DNA of 50,824 nucleotides from Boseongicola sp. (lineage in GTDB: Bacteria > Pseudomonadota > Alphaproteobacteria > Rhodobacterales > Rhodobacteraceae): the NCBI GenBank assembly GCA_028824715.1, contig JAPPCV010000176.1, forward strand, positions 1 through 50,824. The letters are read 5' to 3'. Shown here in pieces: positions 1-8,849 of this stretch. The position numbers were made by a program, and so were the translations under genes. Numbering within the stretch: position 1 is the stretch's first letter; the number at the start of each line of letters is the position of its first letter. Below the pieces are notes generated by a model. It was not told where the DNA came from. It was given only the letters and a program-made list of their open reading frames with translations, and did not search any database.

Positions 1-708
1 AACCCGCATCTCTGGCGCTGGAGCCACACGCGGCATCACTCGGAAACCGTCATCGTCGGTCGCGACCCGGAGATCGCCTTCCCGCGTCCGCCTTCAATCC
101 GCGACTGGGTGCTGAATCTCTTGTACATTCCCGCCATCACCAAGGAGTTGGGGAAAATGGTCCGCATCGCACTTGGCAACTTGACTGACGCGGAGAAGAG
201 CTTTCTGCCGGAAAGGGAATGGCCAAGGACCTTCGCGACATCTCGGGTGCAACTGATGGTGCTCGCCTTGGTCGGGCTTGCGGCCGTCACCTTGCAGAGC
301 TGGCTGCCGCTCTTCCTGATTGGCCTGCCAACGCTCTATGGCTCCTGGCTGCATCATGTCCTGGCAACAACGCAGCATGCGGGCCTTGCCGAAGACGTCC
401 CCGACCACCGCATGAATTCCCGAACCGTGTATCTGAACCCGTTTTTCCGGTTCATCTATTCCAACATGAACTACCACGTCGAACATCACATGTACCCGAT
501 GGTGCCGTTCTACAATCTTCCGGCGCTGCACGAGGCGATCAAGGCGGACTGCCCGCCGGCCTGCAGGTCGCTTTGGGCCTGCTACCGCGAAATGGTTCCC
601 GCCGTGCTGCGTCAGCAAGCCGACCCAAACCACCATATCCGGCGCCCGTTGCCTGCGGGCGCCGGCGCTACGCCGACCTACGAGCGGCCCATCATTGCAG
701 CGGAGTGA
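1..708 (+). CDS. Membrane fatty-acid-desaturase-family protein, 5' truncated by window
   Basis: The reading frame is open from base 1, so the N-terminus lies outside the window. The visible 235 residues carry the histidine boxes of the membrane di-iron desaturase/hydroxylase family: HTRHH at residues 10-14, a central HHVLATTQH segment, and NYHVEHHMYP near residue 160. Hydrophobic stretches lie around residues 75-110. These histidines bind the di-iron centre that oxidises C-H bonds at the membrane. The next gene starts 4 bases after the stop and encodes a Rieske ferredoxin, the expected electron donor. In related loci this pair is often followed by a reductase, which is missing here; decayed sequence follows instead. 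The substrate cannot be read from the sequence. A remnant of a quaternary-amine transporter ATPase just downstream makes an amine-type substrate a weak inference. Confidence 0.85.
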   Translation, partial: NPHLWRWSHTRHHSETVIVGRDPEIAFPRPPSIRDWVLNLLYIPAITKELGKMVRIALGNLTDAEKSFLPEREWPRTFATSRVQLMVLALVGLAAVTLQSWLPLFLIGLPTLYGSWLHHVLATTQHAGLAEDVPDHRMNSRTVYLNPFFRFIYSNMNYHVEHHMYPMVPFYNLPALHEAIKADCPPACRSLWACYREMVPAVLRQQADPNHHIRRPLPAGAGATPTYERPIIAAE

Positions 709-712
709 AGCG

Positions 713-1024
713 ATGCCCAACTGGATACGTGCCTGTGGAACGAACGACGTCGAAGTCGAGGACCTGGTCCGGTTCGATCACGGAGACCGCACCTTCGCCG
801 TCTATCGGAGCCCCGATGACGAGTATTTCTGCACGGACGGGCTTTGCACGCACGAGCAGGCCCATCTCGAAGGCGGGCTCGTCATGGACCACGAGATCGA
901 ATGCCCGAAGCACAACGCGACATTCGACTACCGAACCGGGGAAGCCAAGCGCGCGCCCGCCTGCATCGATCTCGCAACCTATCCCGTGAAGATCGAAGAC
1001 GGATCGGTCTGGATTGAAATCTGA
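713..1024 (+). CDS. Rieske [2Fe-2S] ferredoxin (MocE-like)
   Basis: A 103-residue soluble ferredoxin. Both halves of the Rieske cluster motif are present: CTHEQAHLEGG (C-x-H) near residue 44 and CPKHNATFDY (C-x2-H) near residue 63. These provide the two Cys and two His ligands of a Rieske 2Fe-2S cluster. The length matches stand-alone ferredoxins of oxygenase systems. The ATG at 713 is chosen because it lies 4 bases after the desaturase stop, preceded by GGAGTGAAG, and leaves no useless leader. It most likely carries electrons to the upstream membrane di-iron oxygenase. The matching NAD(P)H-dependent reductase is not visible in this window. Confidence 0.9.
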   Translation: MPNWIRACGTNDVEVEDLVRFDHGDRTFAVYRSPDDEYFCTDGLCTHEQAHLEGGLVMDHEIECPKHNATFDYRTGEAKRAPACIDLATYPVKIEDGSVWIEI

Positions 1025-1028
1025 GGTG

Positions 1029-1220
1029 CGGCATGAAGCGGAATTGGGACTGCCGCTTACGACGCCGGTGTCGGAACTGCACCGCAGCCACGATTCCGAC
1101 GGAGCATTCAAGACCGTTGGCCGGATGGCGATCGTGGAGGACGGTTGCATCATTGCGCGCGGCACTCCGCAGGAATGCTGCTCAGGCCGCGCAAGTGGAA
1201 CATTCCGACGAAAGCGGTGA
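1029..1220 (+). pseudogene. Remnant of a ProV/OpuAA-type ABC transporter ATPase
   Basis: One forward frame encodes a stretch (about 1065-1173) ending DGCIIARGTPQE that resembles the segment after the Walker B motif in glycine betaine/proline ABC ATPases, where families read like 'SHD-DEA----DRIA-M-DG-I---GTP-E'. The SHD switch histidine and the GTPQE end are recognisable. There is no Walker A, signature motif or start codon, so this is a decayed 3' fragment. It fits with the quaternary-amine flavour of neighbouring genes. The assignment rests on short motif similarity only. Confidence 0.45.
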
Positions 1221-1414
1221 GCCGGGAGCAGAGCGAATTTCCTTCCTTGAGTGATCGGCACTTCCTGCATGGGTATCCCTGAACCGGCCAACACTCCCAT
1301 TCAAGCCGTCCATGACGCCTCCTGACCGGAAGCGAATCCGGGGCGGCACTTGGCCTCGCGAGCCTGACCGTTGCGCCGGCGGCGCCGGAAGACGAGCCGC
1401 GCTCCCGCGCACTC

Positions 1415-1732
1415 ATGGACGAGCAACACCATCTCGGCGCGCCGCGGAAGATCAGCCAGACCGTCTGGTACGTGGCCAACGACGACAGCGGCGCGTGGCC
1501 TGCGCTGGCCGCCTTCTCGGCGGCGGCGCTCAAGTGCAGCGCGCGCGACGCCTGGATCGGATGGTGCCCCCGCGACCAGTACGGGCAGCTGCACTTGGTC
1601 GCCAACAACGTCCGCCTGTTGCTTCTCGGGCGCCGTCCGAACCTCGCGGTTCCCTGCGCTCTGCGCCCGGCGCATCGAGCACCGGGCTGTGCGCGAATGG
1701 GCAATCCAGATCCCGTTCCCTGCTCGCGCTGA
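1415..1732 (+). pseudogene. Fragment of a DUF4338 (DruA-like / transposase-associated) protein
   Basis: This frame encodes about 80 residues with the hallmarks of DUF4338: HHLG, then a hydrophobic LAAFSAAALK segment, ARDAWIGW, LHLVANNVRLLLL and PNLA. DUF4338 occurs in the Druantia protein DruA and in proteins linked to transposases. Here only the central domain remains; there is no plausible start or C-terminal nuclease/DDE part and the frame decays after PNLA. It lies between unrelated metabolic genes with no inverted repeats that I could see. I interpret it as debris of a mobile or defence gene. Bases 1733-1923 downstream hold nothing else recognisable. Confidence 0.6.
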
Positions 1733-1923
1733 CTGATTCGGCCGCTTCACCGAATGCAGTCACGTGCAAAGCCCGATGCTGTTGACTGTAGCCGGAGCGG
1801 TCGCCAAGTGTTTCACGATCGAATTCGGCAGATTGGCGATTCGCCATGCGGTTGCGAAGTTCGTCGACCGCCGCCAAGTCGATCGTCGGGAACGGCCGCG
1901 ACCTTGCATGTCGCCCAAACAGG

Positions 1924-3075
1924 ATGAAAACCGTGAAATGGTCACCGGAAAGGACGCAGGTAAACAGTTGGAACGAGTGGGATCCGCTCAAGCACGTCAT
2001 AGTCGGATACGCGACGGATTGTCATATTCCGCCGCCGGAACCGGCCCTCGAAGCCAAGGTCCCAGAGGACTCCGACATGAGGGGGCAGTGGGGAAAACGA
2101 CCCCAAGACATGATCGACCGTGGCAACGAACTGCTTGATGCGTTCGCAGAAATGCTGCGCGGTCGCGGTATCAGGGTTGACCGCCCGACTCCGATAGACT
2201 TTTCCCAACCTGTAGTCACTCCGGACTTCGAAACCGGCAGCGGGTTCGGATGCATGCCACCCCGCGATGTCCTGCTGACGGTCGGGAATGAAATCCTGGA
2301 GGCGACGATGTCCTATCGTTGCCGCTGGTTCGAATACCTGTGCTACCGTCCCTTGTTGACGAGGTACTGGGAGGAGGACCGAAACTTCCGGCACGAGGCT
2401 GCGCCAAAACCGCGGCTGGCCGACAGCGATTATCGCCCCGACTACCTTTCCGGAAACATCAGCATTGAAACCCGGCTGGAGTGGACCGCAGAAAAGTACT
2501 TCGTGACGACGGAGGAGGAACCGCTGTTCGATGCCGCAGATGTCTTGCGATTCGGAAAGGACCTCGTTGTTCAGCACGGGTTCACGACCAACCTGAAGGG
2601 AATCGAATGGATTCGGCGCCACTTTCCGGAACACAGGGTACATGCGACCAATTTTCCCGGAGACCCGTACCCGATCCATATCGACGCGACCTTCACGCCA
2701 ATCAGGCCAGGCCTCATCCTGAACAATCCCGAACGCCGTTTGCCGGATGATCAGAGAGCACTGTTCACGAGGAATGACTGGGAAATCGTCGATGCTGCCC
2801 GCCCCGCTCACAATTCGCCTCCGCCGCTATGCTATTCGTCGACATGGCTGTCGATGAATGTCCTCGTGCTTGATCCCAAGACCGTTTGCGTGGAGAAGTC
2901 GGAGGTCCATCAGGCGGAGCAACTCGACCGTCTCGGAATGGAAGTTATCGAAGTGGATCTTCGTGACGCGTATGCGTTCGGAGGAGGTTTGCACTGCTGT
3001 ACGGCAGACGTATACCGGGAAGGCGGATTCGAGGACTATTTTCCCGTCCAGCCTGATTTCGCCGGGGCCATGTAA
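1924..3075 (+). CDS. Glycine amidinotransferase-like protein (AGAT family)
   Basis: This 383-residue protein closely follows the L-arginine:glycine amidinotransferase family, which moves an amidino group from arginine to an amine acceptor (glycine in creatine synthesis, other amines in bacteria). Family landmarks appear in order: NSWNEWDPL and VIVGYA near the N-terminus, FDAADVLRFGKDL, GIEWIRRHFPE, the catalytic His in PIHIDATF (His252), KWLSMNVL-like STWLSMNVL, and GGGLHCCTADV with the nucleophile Cys358. Length is slightly shorter than animal AGAT, which has a mitochondrial leader. The ATG at 1924 is chosen because homology starts right after it; upstream in-frame starts would add an unconserved leader. 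A methyltransferase gene follows after 192 bases. The true acceptor is unknown. Confidence 0.88.
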   Translation: MKTVKWSPERTQVNSWNEWDPLKHVIVGYATDCHIPPPEPALEAKVPEDSDMRGQWGKRPQDMIDRGNELLDAFAEMLRGRGIRVDRPTPIDFSQPVVTPDFETGSGFGCMPPRDVLLTVGNEILEATMSYRCRWFEYLCYRPLLTRYWEEDRNFRHEAAPKPRLADSDYRPDYLSGNISIETRLEWTAEKYFVTTEEEPLFDAADVLRFGKDLVVQHGFTTNLKGIEWIRRHFPEHRVHATNFPGDPYPIHIDATFTPIRPGLILNNPERRLPDDQRALFTRNDWEIVDAARPAHNSPPPLCYSSTWLSMNVLVLDPKTVCVEKSEVHQAEQLDRLGMEVIEVDLRDAYAFGGGLHCCTADVYREGGFEDYFPVQPDFAGAM

Positions 3076-3267
3076 CCGCGGTTGCGAGCGTTGCGCAGCG
3101 CGCCGGGCTTGCACTTGAGCATTGCCACGTGTGGCCGGGAGCCCGGGGACTTGAAGACGGTCAGAAAACTGGTCAGATTCTGACAAGCGAGAATTCTCGC
3201 AGGACTCATCGATCCAGGAATCCATGCCGCTCCGATCCCGCGGCAGGCAGCCGACGAAGGAACGCCA

Positions 3268-4155
3268 ATGAACCGCTACGAACGATTGATGAAGCGCATA
3301 GATGAGGGCGAACGGATCCTCATTGACGGCGCAACAGGTACGGAAGTCGAGAGACGCGGCGTTCCCCAGCTGGACAATGCCTGGAACGGAGGCGGCGCGT
3401 TGAGCCATCCGGACGTCCTTCGCACGGTTCATGAGGATTACATTCGCGAAGGTGCGGAAATCGTCATTTCGAACACGTTCGCCACGCATCGGCATGTGCT
3501 GGTTGATGCAAGGGTCGAAGATCGGTTCGAGCAATTGAACCGCCGAGGCGTCGAACTAGCCAAGGAGGCGCGAGATCGCATGGCGGCTCCGGACGTCTTG
3601 GTGTCCGGTGGCATTTCGTACTGGTCCTTTACGGACAATTGGCCGGAGCCTGAGAGCCTGCGCGGCAGCACAGAGGCACAGGCAACGGTCATGGCCGAAG
3701 CAGGTGCAGACCTGCTGATGCTGGAGATGATGGTGGACATCGACAGCATGCTGGTCGTGCTCGAGGCGGCCCAAGCGAGCGGACTGCCGGTGTGGGTCGG
3801 ACTGTCCTGCGAGCGGGATCCCTCCGGTGCCATGACACTCTTGCGAGGCGGCAGTCTGGCCGATGCCCTCGACGCCCTGACCGGACGAGAGGTTCCGCTC
3901 GTGAATATCATGCACACGGAGGTGGAAGACATCGGCGCCTGTCTCGACGTCGTTCAAGAGCGTTGGCCGGGACCGGTCGGGGTCTACGCGCATTCGGCAC
4001 GATGGAACGGCCACGTCTGCATTTTCGACAGCACCATTCAGCCGGACGCCTATGCGAACCATGCGCAGTCATGGCTGCGACAAGGTGCGCAGGTCATTGG
4101 CGGCTGCTGCGGCCTCGGCGTCGACCACATCAAGGCCCTTCGCGGAATACTGTAG
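3268..4155 (+). CDS. Homocysteine S-methyltransferase-family protein
   Basis: A 295-residue TIM-barrel methyltransferase of the zinc-dependent family that includes betaine-homocysteine methyltransferase and MmuM. N-terminal LIDGATGTEVERRG matches the family start motif. The zinc cysteines are present as VGLSCE (middle) and GGCCG near the C-terminus. The length fits single-domain members rather than the fused MetH/MetF enzymes. AAGGAACG precedes the ATG. The methyl donor cannot be fixed from sequence; glycine betaine, dimethylsulfoniopropionate or S-methylmethionine are possible. The adjacent amidinotransferase and the betaine-transporter remnant make a methylated amine donor a reasonable inference, not proof. 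Confidence 0.85.
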   Translation: MNRYERLMKRIDEGERILIDGATGTEVERRGVPQLDNAWNGGGALSHPDVLRTVHEDYIREGAEIVISNTFATHRHVLVDARVEDRFEQLNRRGVELAKEARDRMAAPDVLVSGGISYWSFTDNWPEPESLRGSTEAQATVMAEAGADLLMLEMMVDIDSMLVVLEAAQASGLPVWVGLSCERDPSGAMTLLRGGSLADALDALTGREVPLVNIMHTEVEDIGACLDVVQERWPGPVGVYAHSARWNGHVCIFDSTIQPDAYANHAQSWLRQGAQVIGGCCGLGVDHIKALRGIL

Positions 4156-4447
4156 ACTCGCTTTCGTGTCCGTGCAGAGTGTCTCGATGACCATGTCAGC
4201 CGCAGTTTTCGACGCCACGGACCGACAGTTGCCGAGGCATTCCCGTGCACCGTCCCGGCAACCGGCCGGAAAGGTCAAGCGGCTGCGTGGTGTCCGCATT
4301 TCGCGTCTTGCGTCACGCAGCGAAGCAAGCGTGGCGGCCCGGAACAGCGAGCACGGCCGGTCCAATTGGACGCAAGCAGGATGCGCAATTGAATTCGAGT
4401 GACAAGGCTGCATTCGGCAATTCGCCGATTGGTCACAGGGGTGGGCA

Positions 4448-5809
4448 ATGAGTGCATCGGGAAACAACTGGTTCGGCGAACAAATCTCCGAGGCATTGAG
4501 TCAGACCCCGGCGGCGCCCGCAAGCGTCGCGTATGAAGGCGCGTTTCAACTGACCTCCATCGTCGATGTCTCGGGCCTGGCTCTTGCCGCCATGACGGCC
4601 GCCGCGCAACAGCTTGCTGCGCTGGTTGGCGCTGAAAAAGTGTCGATTGACCGACGGCTAGCCGAGCTCTGGTGCGGCATGACGCTGAAACCGGAAGGAT
4701 GGGCCTTGCCGGAAGCATGGGACCCTATCGCCGGAAACTACCGGACAAGGGATGGCTGGATCCGGCTCCATACAAACGTGCCACGGCACCTGTCAGCCGC
4801 GCTTCGCGTGCTTGGAGCGGATGCGGACCGCGACGCCGTGGCCCAAAAGGTCCTGTTGTGGAATCGCCTTGAACTTGAACAGGCCGTTGTCGAGGCCGGG
4901 GGCGTGGCCGCAGCCATGAGCGGGCTGCCTGGTTGGGCGGCACATCCCCAAGGACGGGCGGTGGCCACCGAGCCATTGATCCACTGGCACGAAGGTCCGT
5001 GGTCCAAGTCCCGCGTGCCAGCATTCGCGGCGAGCCTTGACGGGCTAAGGGTCCTCGACCTGACGCGCGTCCTGGCGGGGCCGGTCGCAACGCGCTTTCT
5101 TGCTGGGTTCGGTGCCAGCGTGCTCCGGATCGATCCGCCGCACTGGCGGGAGGACGGGCTCGAACCCGAAATTACGCTTGGCAAGGCCTGCGCGAGTCTC
5201 GACCTGAACGAGGCGAACGGCCGGGCACGCTTTGAAACCTTGCTGTCCGAGGCGCATGTCTTCGTGCATGGCTACCGCCCCGGTGCGCTTGACCGGCTCG
5301 GATATGGCGAGTTCCGCCGCCGCGAGATCAATCCCGACATCATTGACGTATCGCTTTCCGCGTATGGCTGGACCGGACCATGGAGGGAGCGGCGCGGCTT
5401 CGACAGCATCGTGCAGGTCAATTCGGGCCTTGCGAAAGAGGGGATGAAGCGCCTTGGCGCGGACAAGCCGGTGCAACTGCCGATCCAGGCCCTGGATCAT
5501 GCTACCGGCTACCTGATGGCCGCCGCCGCACTGTGCGCCCTGCGCCAGCAGCGGGCTGACGGACGTGCCAGGTCGGCCAGGCTGTCGCTGGCGCGAACGG
5601 CGCATCTGCTGATTTCCAATGGCGTTCGGGTCCCGACGGCCCCGTCTTCAAGCGAGACCCGTGCCGCAGAATTGCCGGAGATGACGCATTGGGGGCCGGG
5701 ACGCCGCGTCGCCTTTCCAGTGGCGCTGGATGGGCGCGCCCCGGTCTGGCGGAGACAAGCGGCCCCGTTTGGTTCGGCCAAGGCGGAATGGCCGACGCGT
5801 GAACCATGA
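4448..5809 (+). CDS. Family III CoA-transferase (CaiB/BaiF-like), long form
   Basis: A 453-residue protein. Residues about 195-390 carry the N-terminal fold of CaiB/BaiF CoA-transferases: LRVLDLTRVLAGPVATRFLAGFGASVLRID, then VFVHGYRPGALDRLGYG, SLSAYGWTGPW and a region ending ALDHATGYLMAAAA. In the usual 400-residue enzymes LRVLDLTRVLAGP sits at the N-terminus, so the first ~190 residues here are extra and resemble a diverged second half-domain, as in the long, duplicated members. The Asp in QALDHATG sits where the catalytic Asp is expected. The ATG follows GGGGTGGGC. Bases 4156-4447 before it show no gene. Substrate unknown; carnitine or other acyl-CoA transfers are family possibilities. Confidence 0.8.
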   Translation: MSASGNNWFGEQISEALSQTPAAPASVAYEGAFQLTSIVDVSGLALAAMTAAAQQLAALVGAEKVSIDRRLAELWCGMTLKPEGWALPEAWDPIAGNYRTRDGWIRLHTNVPRHLSAALRVLGADADRDAVAQKVLLWNRLELEQAVVEAGGVAAAMSGLPGWAAHPQGRAVATEPLIHWHEGPWSKSRVPAFAASLDGLRVLDLTRVLAGPVATRFLAGFGASVLRIDPPHWREDGLEPEITLGKACASLDLNEANGRARFETLLSEAHVFVHGYRPGALDRLGYGEFRRREINPDIIDVSLSAYGWTGPWRERRGFDSIVQVNSGLAKEGMKRLGADKPVQLPIQALDHATGYLMAAAALCALRQQRADGRARSARLSLARTAHLLISNGVRVPTAPSSSETRAAELPEMTHWGPGRRVAFPVALDGRAPVWRRQAAPFGSAKAEWPTREP

Positions 5810-6014
5810 ATGACGCGATTCCGAACCGGCAAGTCTCGAATGCCGTGCGGTTGCAACTGGTCAACTCCGCGACCGGTCTGCAGGTCCGACATTGCGGTTC
5901 GGCGCCCTGGCCGCACGCCCTGGATCCCATCGAAGACGCGGCGACCGTTCAGGGGCCCCTGGATGAGGCGGTGGTCCAAGTTCCAAATGCGAAGAGGACA
6001 GCTCCCCCTGCACG

Positions 6015-7487
6015 TCATGCGGCAGAGAATTCCGGCGCCCAGTCTTCCCCCCAAGCGTCCTTCCACAGCTTGTCGCAGGTCACGTTGGACTTCGCGGTGC
6101 CACCCCGCCAAAGATCGAACCTTGGATCGGAATGCGCATCGAAGAACGATGAAATCCTGTCACGAAGATCGCCAGCTGTCGCCGAAAGCTCCGGGAGCTC
6201 GATCAGGTTCGTGTCTTCCAGGGGATCATTGGCCAAGTGGTACAATTCATCGTTCATTGGATAGGATCCTGCGCCCTGGAACCGCATGGCATAGAGCCAC
6301 TCGCGAGTCCGGATGGCGCGCGTTTCCTCCTGCTCGAAGAAAATTGCGTCCGGCCAGCCCTGCACCTCCCCGCGAAGCGCGGGGCCCAGATCGCGGGCGC
6401 TGCTTGGCAGGCTTGGTCGCGCGTCGGCCGCGCCAGCCATCGCCGCCAGCGTCGGAAACAGGTCGATCTGGCTGACCAGTTCATCGCACACAATCCCTTC
6501 GGCAACGGGACCTCCTGCCATGACCAGGGGAATCTGGTACGAAGGCCGGTGGGCGCTCGCCGGAAAACTCGCGGCACCGTGCCCCCAGATTCCGTTGTGC
6601 CCGAGCGAGAACCCGTGGTCCGAAGTGTAGATGACCACCGTATCTCGATCGAGCCTGAGCCGCTCAAGTGCCGCAAGAACGCGCCCTACCCCGTCGTCGA
6701 CCAGGCTGACCTGGCTGAAGTAGTTCCGAAGCGACTCGACATTGTTCGGCAAGAGCAGCGGGCCCTTGAACTGCTCACTCAGGCCGCCCGCCGCAACGCG
6801 CATCCCGAACCGGTCGAGAACTTCGCCTGAAATGCCCTCTCGCGGGATCGAATGCATGTCCGCATCGTCGTAGAGTCCGGCAAACGCGTTGTCGGCACGG
6901 CCCCGGATCGCCGGCCAATGCCCGTAGGGCCCGTTGTAGGAAACGAACGCGAAGAACGGTTCTGCCTGGCCAGCCTGATGCTCCAGAAACTCGATGGTCT
7001 TGTCGGTGAAGAAATCGACCGTGTGGCCTGCAAACAGGTATCGCTCGTCCTGGTCGATGACCTCGTTGCCGAAGAAGCTGGTCGTATGGCCGTGCGGAAA
7101 GGTGACCCAATGATCGAAGGCCAGCTGCGGAACGAACGGCACCCCGAGATGGAACTTGCCGATCAATGCGGTTGCATGGCCGGCCTGCCTGATGATTGAC
7201 GGCATGTTTGAGAATTCCGCAATCGCGGACCAGTTCTCCGGCCAGCGTTCGATCAGCCTGTCGTCAAGCCAGTTGTGGATCCCGTGCTGGCTGGGCATCA
7301 GTCCAGTCAGGACGGAAGCGCGGCAAGGCGAGCACATGGCGTTCACGCAAAACGCGTTCGTGAACCGGGTCCCGCGCTCGGCCAGCTGGTCGATGTGCGG
7401 AGTTCGCACCTCATCGTTGCCGTAGCAGGCCAACAGGTCCGCCGGCTGGTTGTCGGACATGAAGAGAAGGATGTTCGGGCGTGTCAT
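6015..7487 (-). CDS. Sulfatase (arylsulfatase family)
   Basis: A 490-residue sulfatase of the alkaline-phosphatase superfamily. RPNILLFMSDNQ at the N-terminus supplies the metal-binding Asp. The sulfatase signature is present as CSPCRASVLTG at residues 52-62 (C-x-P-x-R), where Cys52 is expected to become formylglycine. GKFHLG, YTSDHGFSLGHNG and the late HxxK-type region also fit. There is no clear signal peptide, so a cytoplasmic location is likely. Two nearby ATGs exist at 7493 and 7487; 7487 is preferred because AGGA lies 7-8 bases before it but almost touches 7493. Convergent to the CoA-transferase. The substrate (sulfated sugar, choline sulfate or aryl sulfate) is not determinable; it is not a typical BetC. 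Confidence 0.88.
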   Translation of the reverse strand: MTRPNILLFMSDNQPADLLACYGNDEVRTPHIDQLAERGTRFTNAFCVNAMCSPCRASVLTGLMPSQHGIHNWLDDRLIERWPENWSAIAEFSNMPSIIRQAGHATALIGKFHLGVPFVPQLAFDHWVTFPHGHTTSFFGNEVIDQDERYLFAGHTVDFFTDKTIEFLEHQAGQAEPFFAFVSYNGPYGHWPAIRGRADNAFAGLYDDADMHSIPREGISGEVLDRFGMRVAAGGLSEQFKGPLLLPNNVESLRNYFSQVSLVDDGVGRVLAALERLRLDRDTVVIYTSDHGFSLGHNGIWGHGAASFPASAHRPSYQIPLVMAGGPVAEGIVCDELVSQIDLFPTLAAMAGAADARPSLPSSARDLGPALRGEVQGWPDAIFFEQEETRAIRTREWLYAMRFQGAGSYPMNDELYHLANDPLEDTNLIELPELSATAGDLRDRISSFFDAHSDPRFDLWRGGTAKSNVTCDKLWKDAWGEDWAPEFSAA

Positions 7488-7493
7488 GGGCAT

Positions 7494-7996
7494 TCCTGGT
7501 TGGGTGGCCAATCTGCGCCCAATCGCGAGAAGGAGACAAGCACAGCTTCCGGATTCGCGCAGGAATGGCACAAAACCGCACCGGCATCGACCCGCGTTGT
7601 CGACAGTCGCGAAGTACAGCAAACCTCCTTGCAGGATCGAACGGAGAAATTGCTCGTCGCGACAAGGCGGTCCCGGACGTCAAGCAGTGCGCCGCGCCTG
7701 CCGAAGGCGCAATCCTCTGCGTTCAAGACCCTCCGCTTGCCGCGTTCAATCCGAAAGCGGTTGCAGCCGGGATGCCAGATGAACGGCCGGTTCCGGCCGG
7801 AGTCGCACCGTCCAAATGGATCACGGACCTGAAACATCCCGTGCGGCACCGCCCGACGCTCTGGCGATGGCCGAGATCCCGGACTGCGTCTTCACGGCCG
7901 GAAGGAAAGGGCTGACCTCAGAGGCGCGCTCCGGCCGCACGCGTTGCCGACCTGCCCCCGTTTGGAATTGTCGCGGCGCATTGCCAAAGCGCCCGC
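7494..7996. other. Intergenic stretch without a recognised gene
   Basis: About 500 bases between the sulfatase start and the end of yhaV. No reading frame here resembles a protein family I know. The only structure I see is the short degenerate repeat at 7668-7740, listed separately, which is shared with the end of the hipA remnant. The sulfatase promoter must lie at the low-coordinate end, but I cannot identify boxes with confidence. Confidence 0.6.
7668..7740 (+). repeat. Degenerate repeat, copy B
   Basis: This copy aligns over roughly 60-70 bases with 9029-9100, with small gaps and about two thirds identity by eye. Shared blocks are GGAC, CGCCG, CCTGCC-AAGG, AATCCTC and CGTTCA. Read on the minus strand both copies give a similar peptide (RVLNAEDCAFGRRG here, RVLNVEDSFGRSGG in the other). 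It may be a remnant of the same lost gene or of a small mobile element. Confidence 0.45.
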
Positions 7997-8500
7997 TTAT
8001 GGGTCATCTTCCCGGCGCCGGCCGCCAAGGTCCGAAGGCGACGGCCTCCCTGTCTGCCAATCCTGCCTTGATGCGGCAATCAACGAGGCCCAGTCGTCGG
8101 GCGGATTTTCCCGTGCCAGCATTTTGGCGAAGACCTTGTACGGATCGGTTCTGCTCCTTGATGAGCGCAACGTGGATTGGTCATTGACCCACGCGTAGAC
8201 GATCACCTTGGCCTTGGCGTCATAGCGAAAGAACAATCGAAACCGTCTGCCGATTCTGGCGCGTCGCCAATGGCGGTAGCGTGGACCGAGAGTGTTGCCT
8301 TGGCGAAATTCGTCTCGTGACGGATCCTGCGGGACGATCTCCAGCATCAACCGGCTCAGTGCGTGAAACAGTTTGACGTTCGCATTTGATGCGAACTCCG
8401 CGGGATCGCGTCGGTGCGCGCGCTGCACTGCGTGGTGCAGATTGCGCAGCTGAACGATGAGGCAATCGTGGAACAGCAGAGTCCAACCGTGGCGCTGCAT
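7997..8500 (-). CDS. yhaV: Type II toxin YhaV (RelE-like ribonuclease)
   Basis: A 167-residue homologue of YhaV, a ribosome-dependent mRNA interferase of the RelE superfamily. Family features are visible: HGWTLLFHDC at the N-terminus, KLFHALSRLMLEIVPQDPSRDEFRQGNTLG, WRRARIGRRFRLFFRYD, VIVYAWVNDQSTLR, then DPYKVFAKML and NPPDDW. The ATG overlaps the antitoxin stop by one base (TGATG), the classic coupled arrangement that links toxin to antitoxin synthesis. No frameshift or missing block is seen, so it may be active. Regulation should run through the operator-like inverted repeat at 8850-8871. Confidence 0.92.
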   Translation of the reverse strand: MQRHGWTLLFHDCLIVQLRNLHHAVQRAHRRDPAEFASNANVKLFHALSRLMLEIVPQDPSRDEFRQGNTLGPRYRHWRRARIGRRFRLFFRYDAKAKVIVYAWVNDQSTLRSSRSRTDPYKVFAKMLARENPPDDWASLIAASRQDWQTGRPSPSDLGGRRREDDP

Positions 8501-8820
8501 CAGAGAGCGACTTCTCCGTCGATGTCCCCGTCCGGCCCCTCGTGACGCCGCGCGCATTCGAGCATGTCCCGTGCCAGATCGTCCGGCATCGCCCGCACAT
8601 GCCGCCCGGCCTGGATATCCCCGGCAAGCAGGTCAAGAAACGCGGCGATGGCCGGATCTTCGTGCTCGGCGTCGGCACGGCTGACGACAACTTGTCCATC
8701 GTCTTGGAGGTCGAATGCAACCTTGGAGCCGACATCGACCTTCAATGCCTGGCGGACTGCCTTGGGCAGCGTGATCTGGCCCTTCGCGGTCATTGTCGCG
8801 ACTTCGTGGATGATCGACAT
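8500..8820 (-). CDS. prlF: Antitoxin PrlF (SpoVT/AbrB swapped-hairpin domain)
   Basis: A 106-residue antitoxin. The N-terminal half has the AbrB/MazE-type DNA-binding hairpin (ATMTAKGQITLPKAVRQAL, then VAFDLQDDGQVVV). The acidic C-terminal half (HEDPAIAAFLDLLAGDI) matches PrlF/SohA and should wrap the YhaV toxin. AGGAG lies 9 bases before the ATG. It is first in the operon and ends with a one-base overlap into yhaV. PrlF-YhaV complexes repress their own promoter; the inverted repeat 30 bases upstream is the likely site. Confidence 0.92.
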   Translation of the reverse strand: MSIIHEVATMTAKGQITLPKAVRQALKVDVGSKVAFDLQDDGQVVVSRADAEHEDPAIAAFLDLLAGDIQAGRHVRAMPDDLARDMLECARRHEGPDGDIDGEVAL

Positions 8821-8849
8821 GATCTGTGCTCCTTCTACGCACTGCGGAT

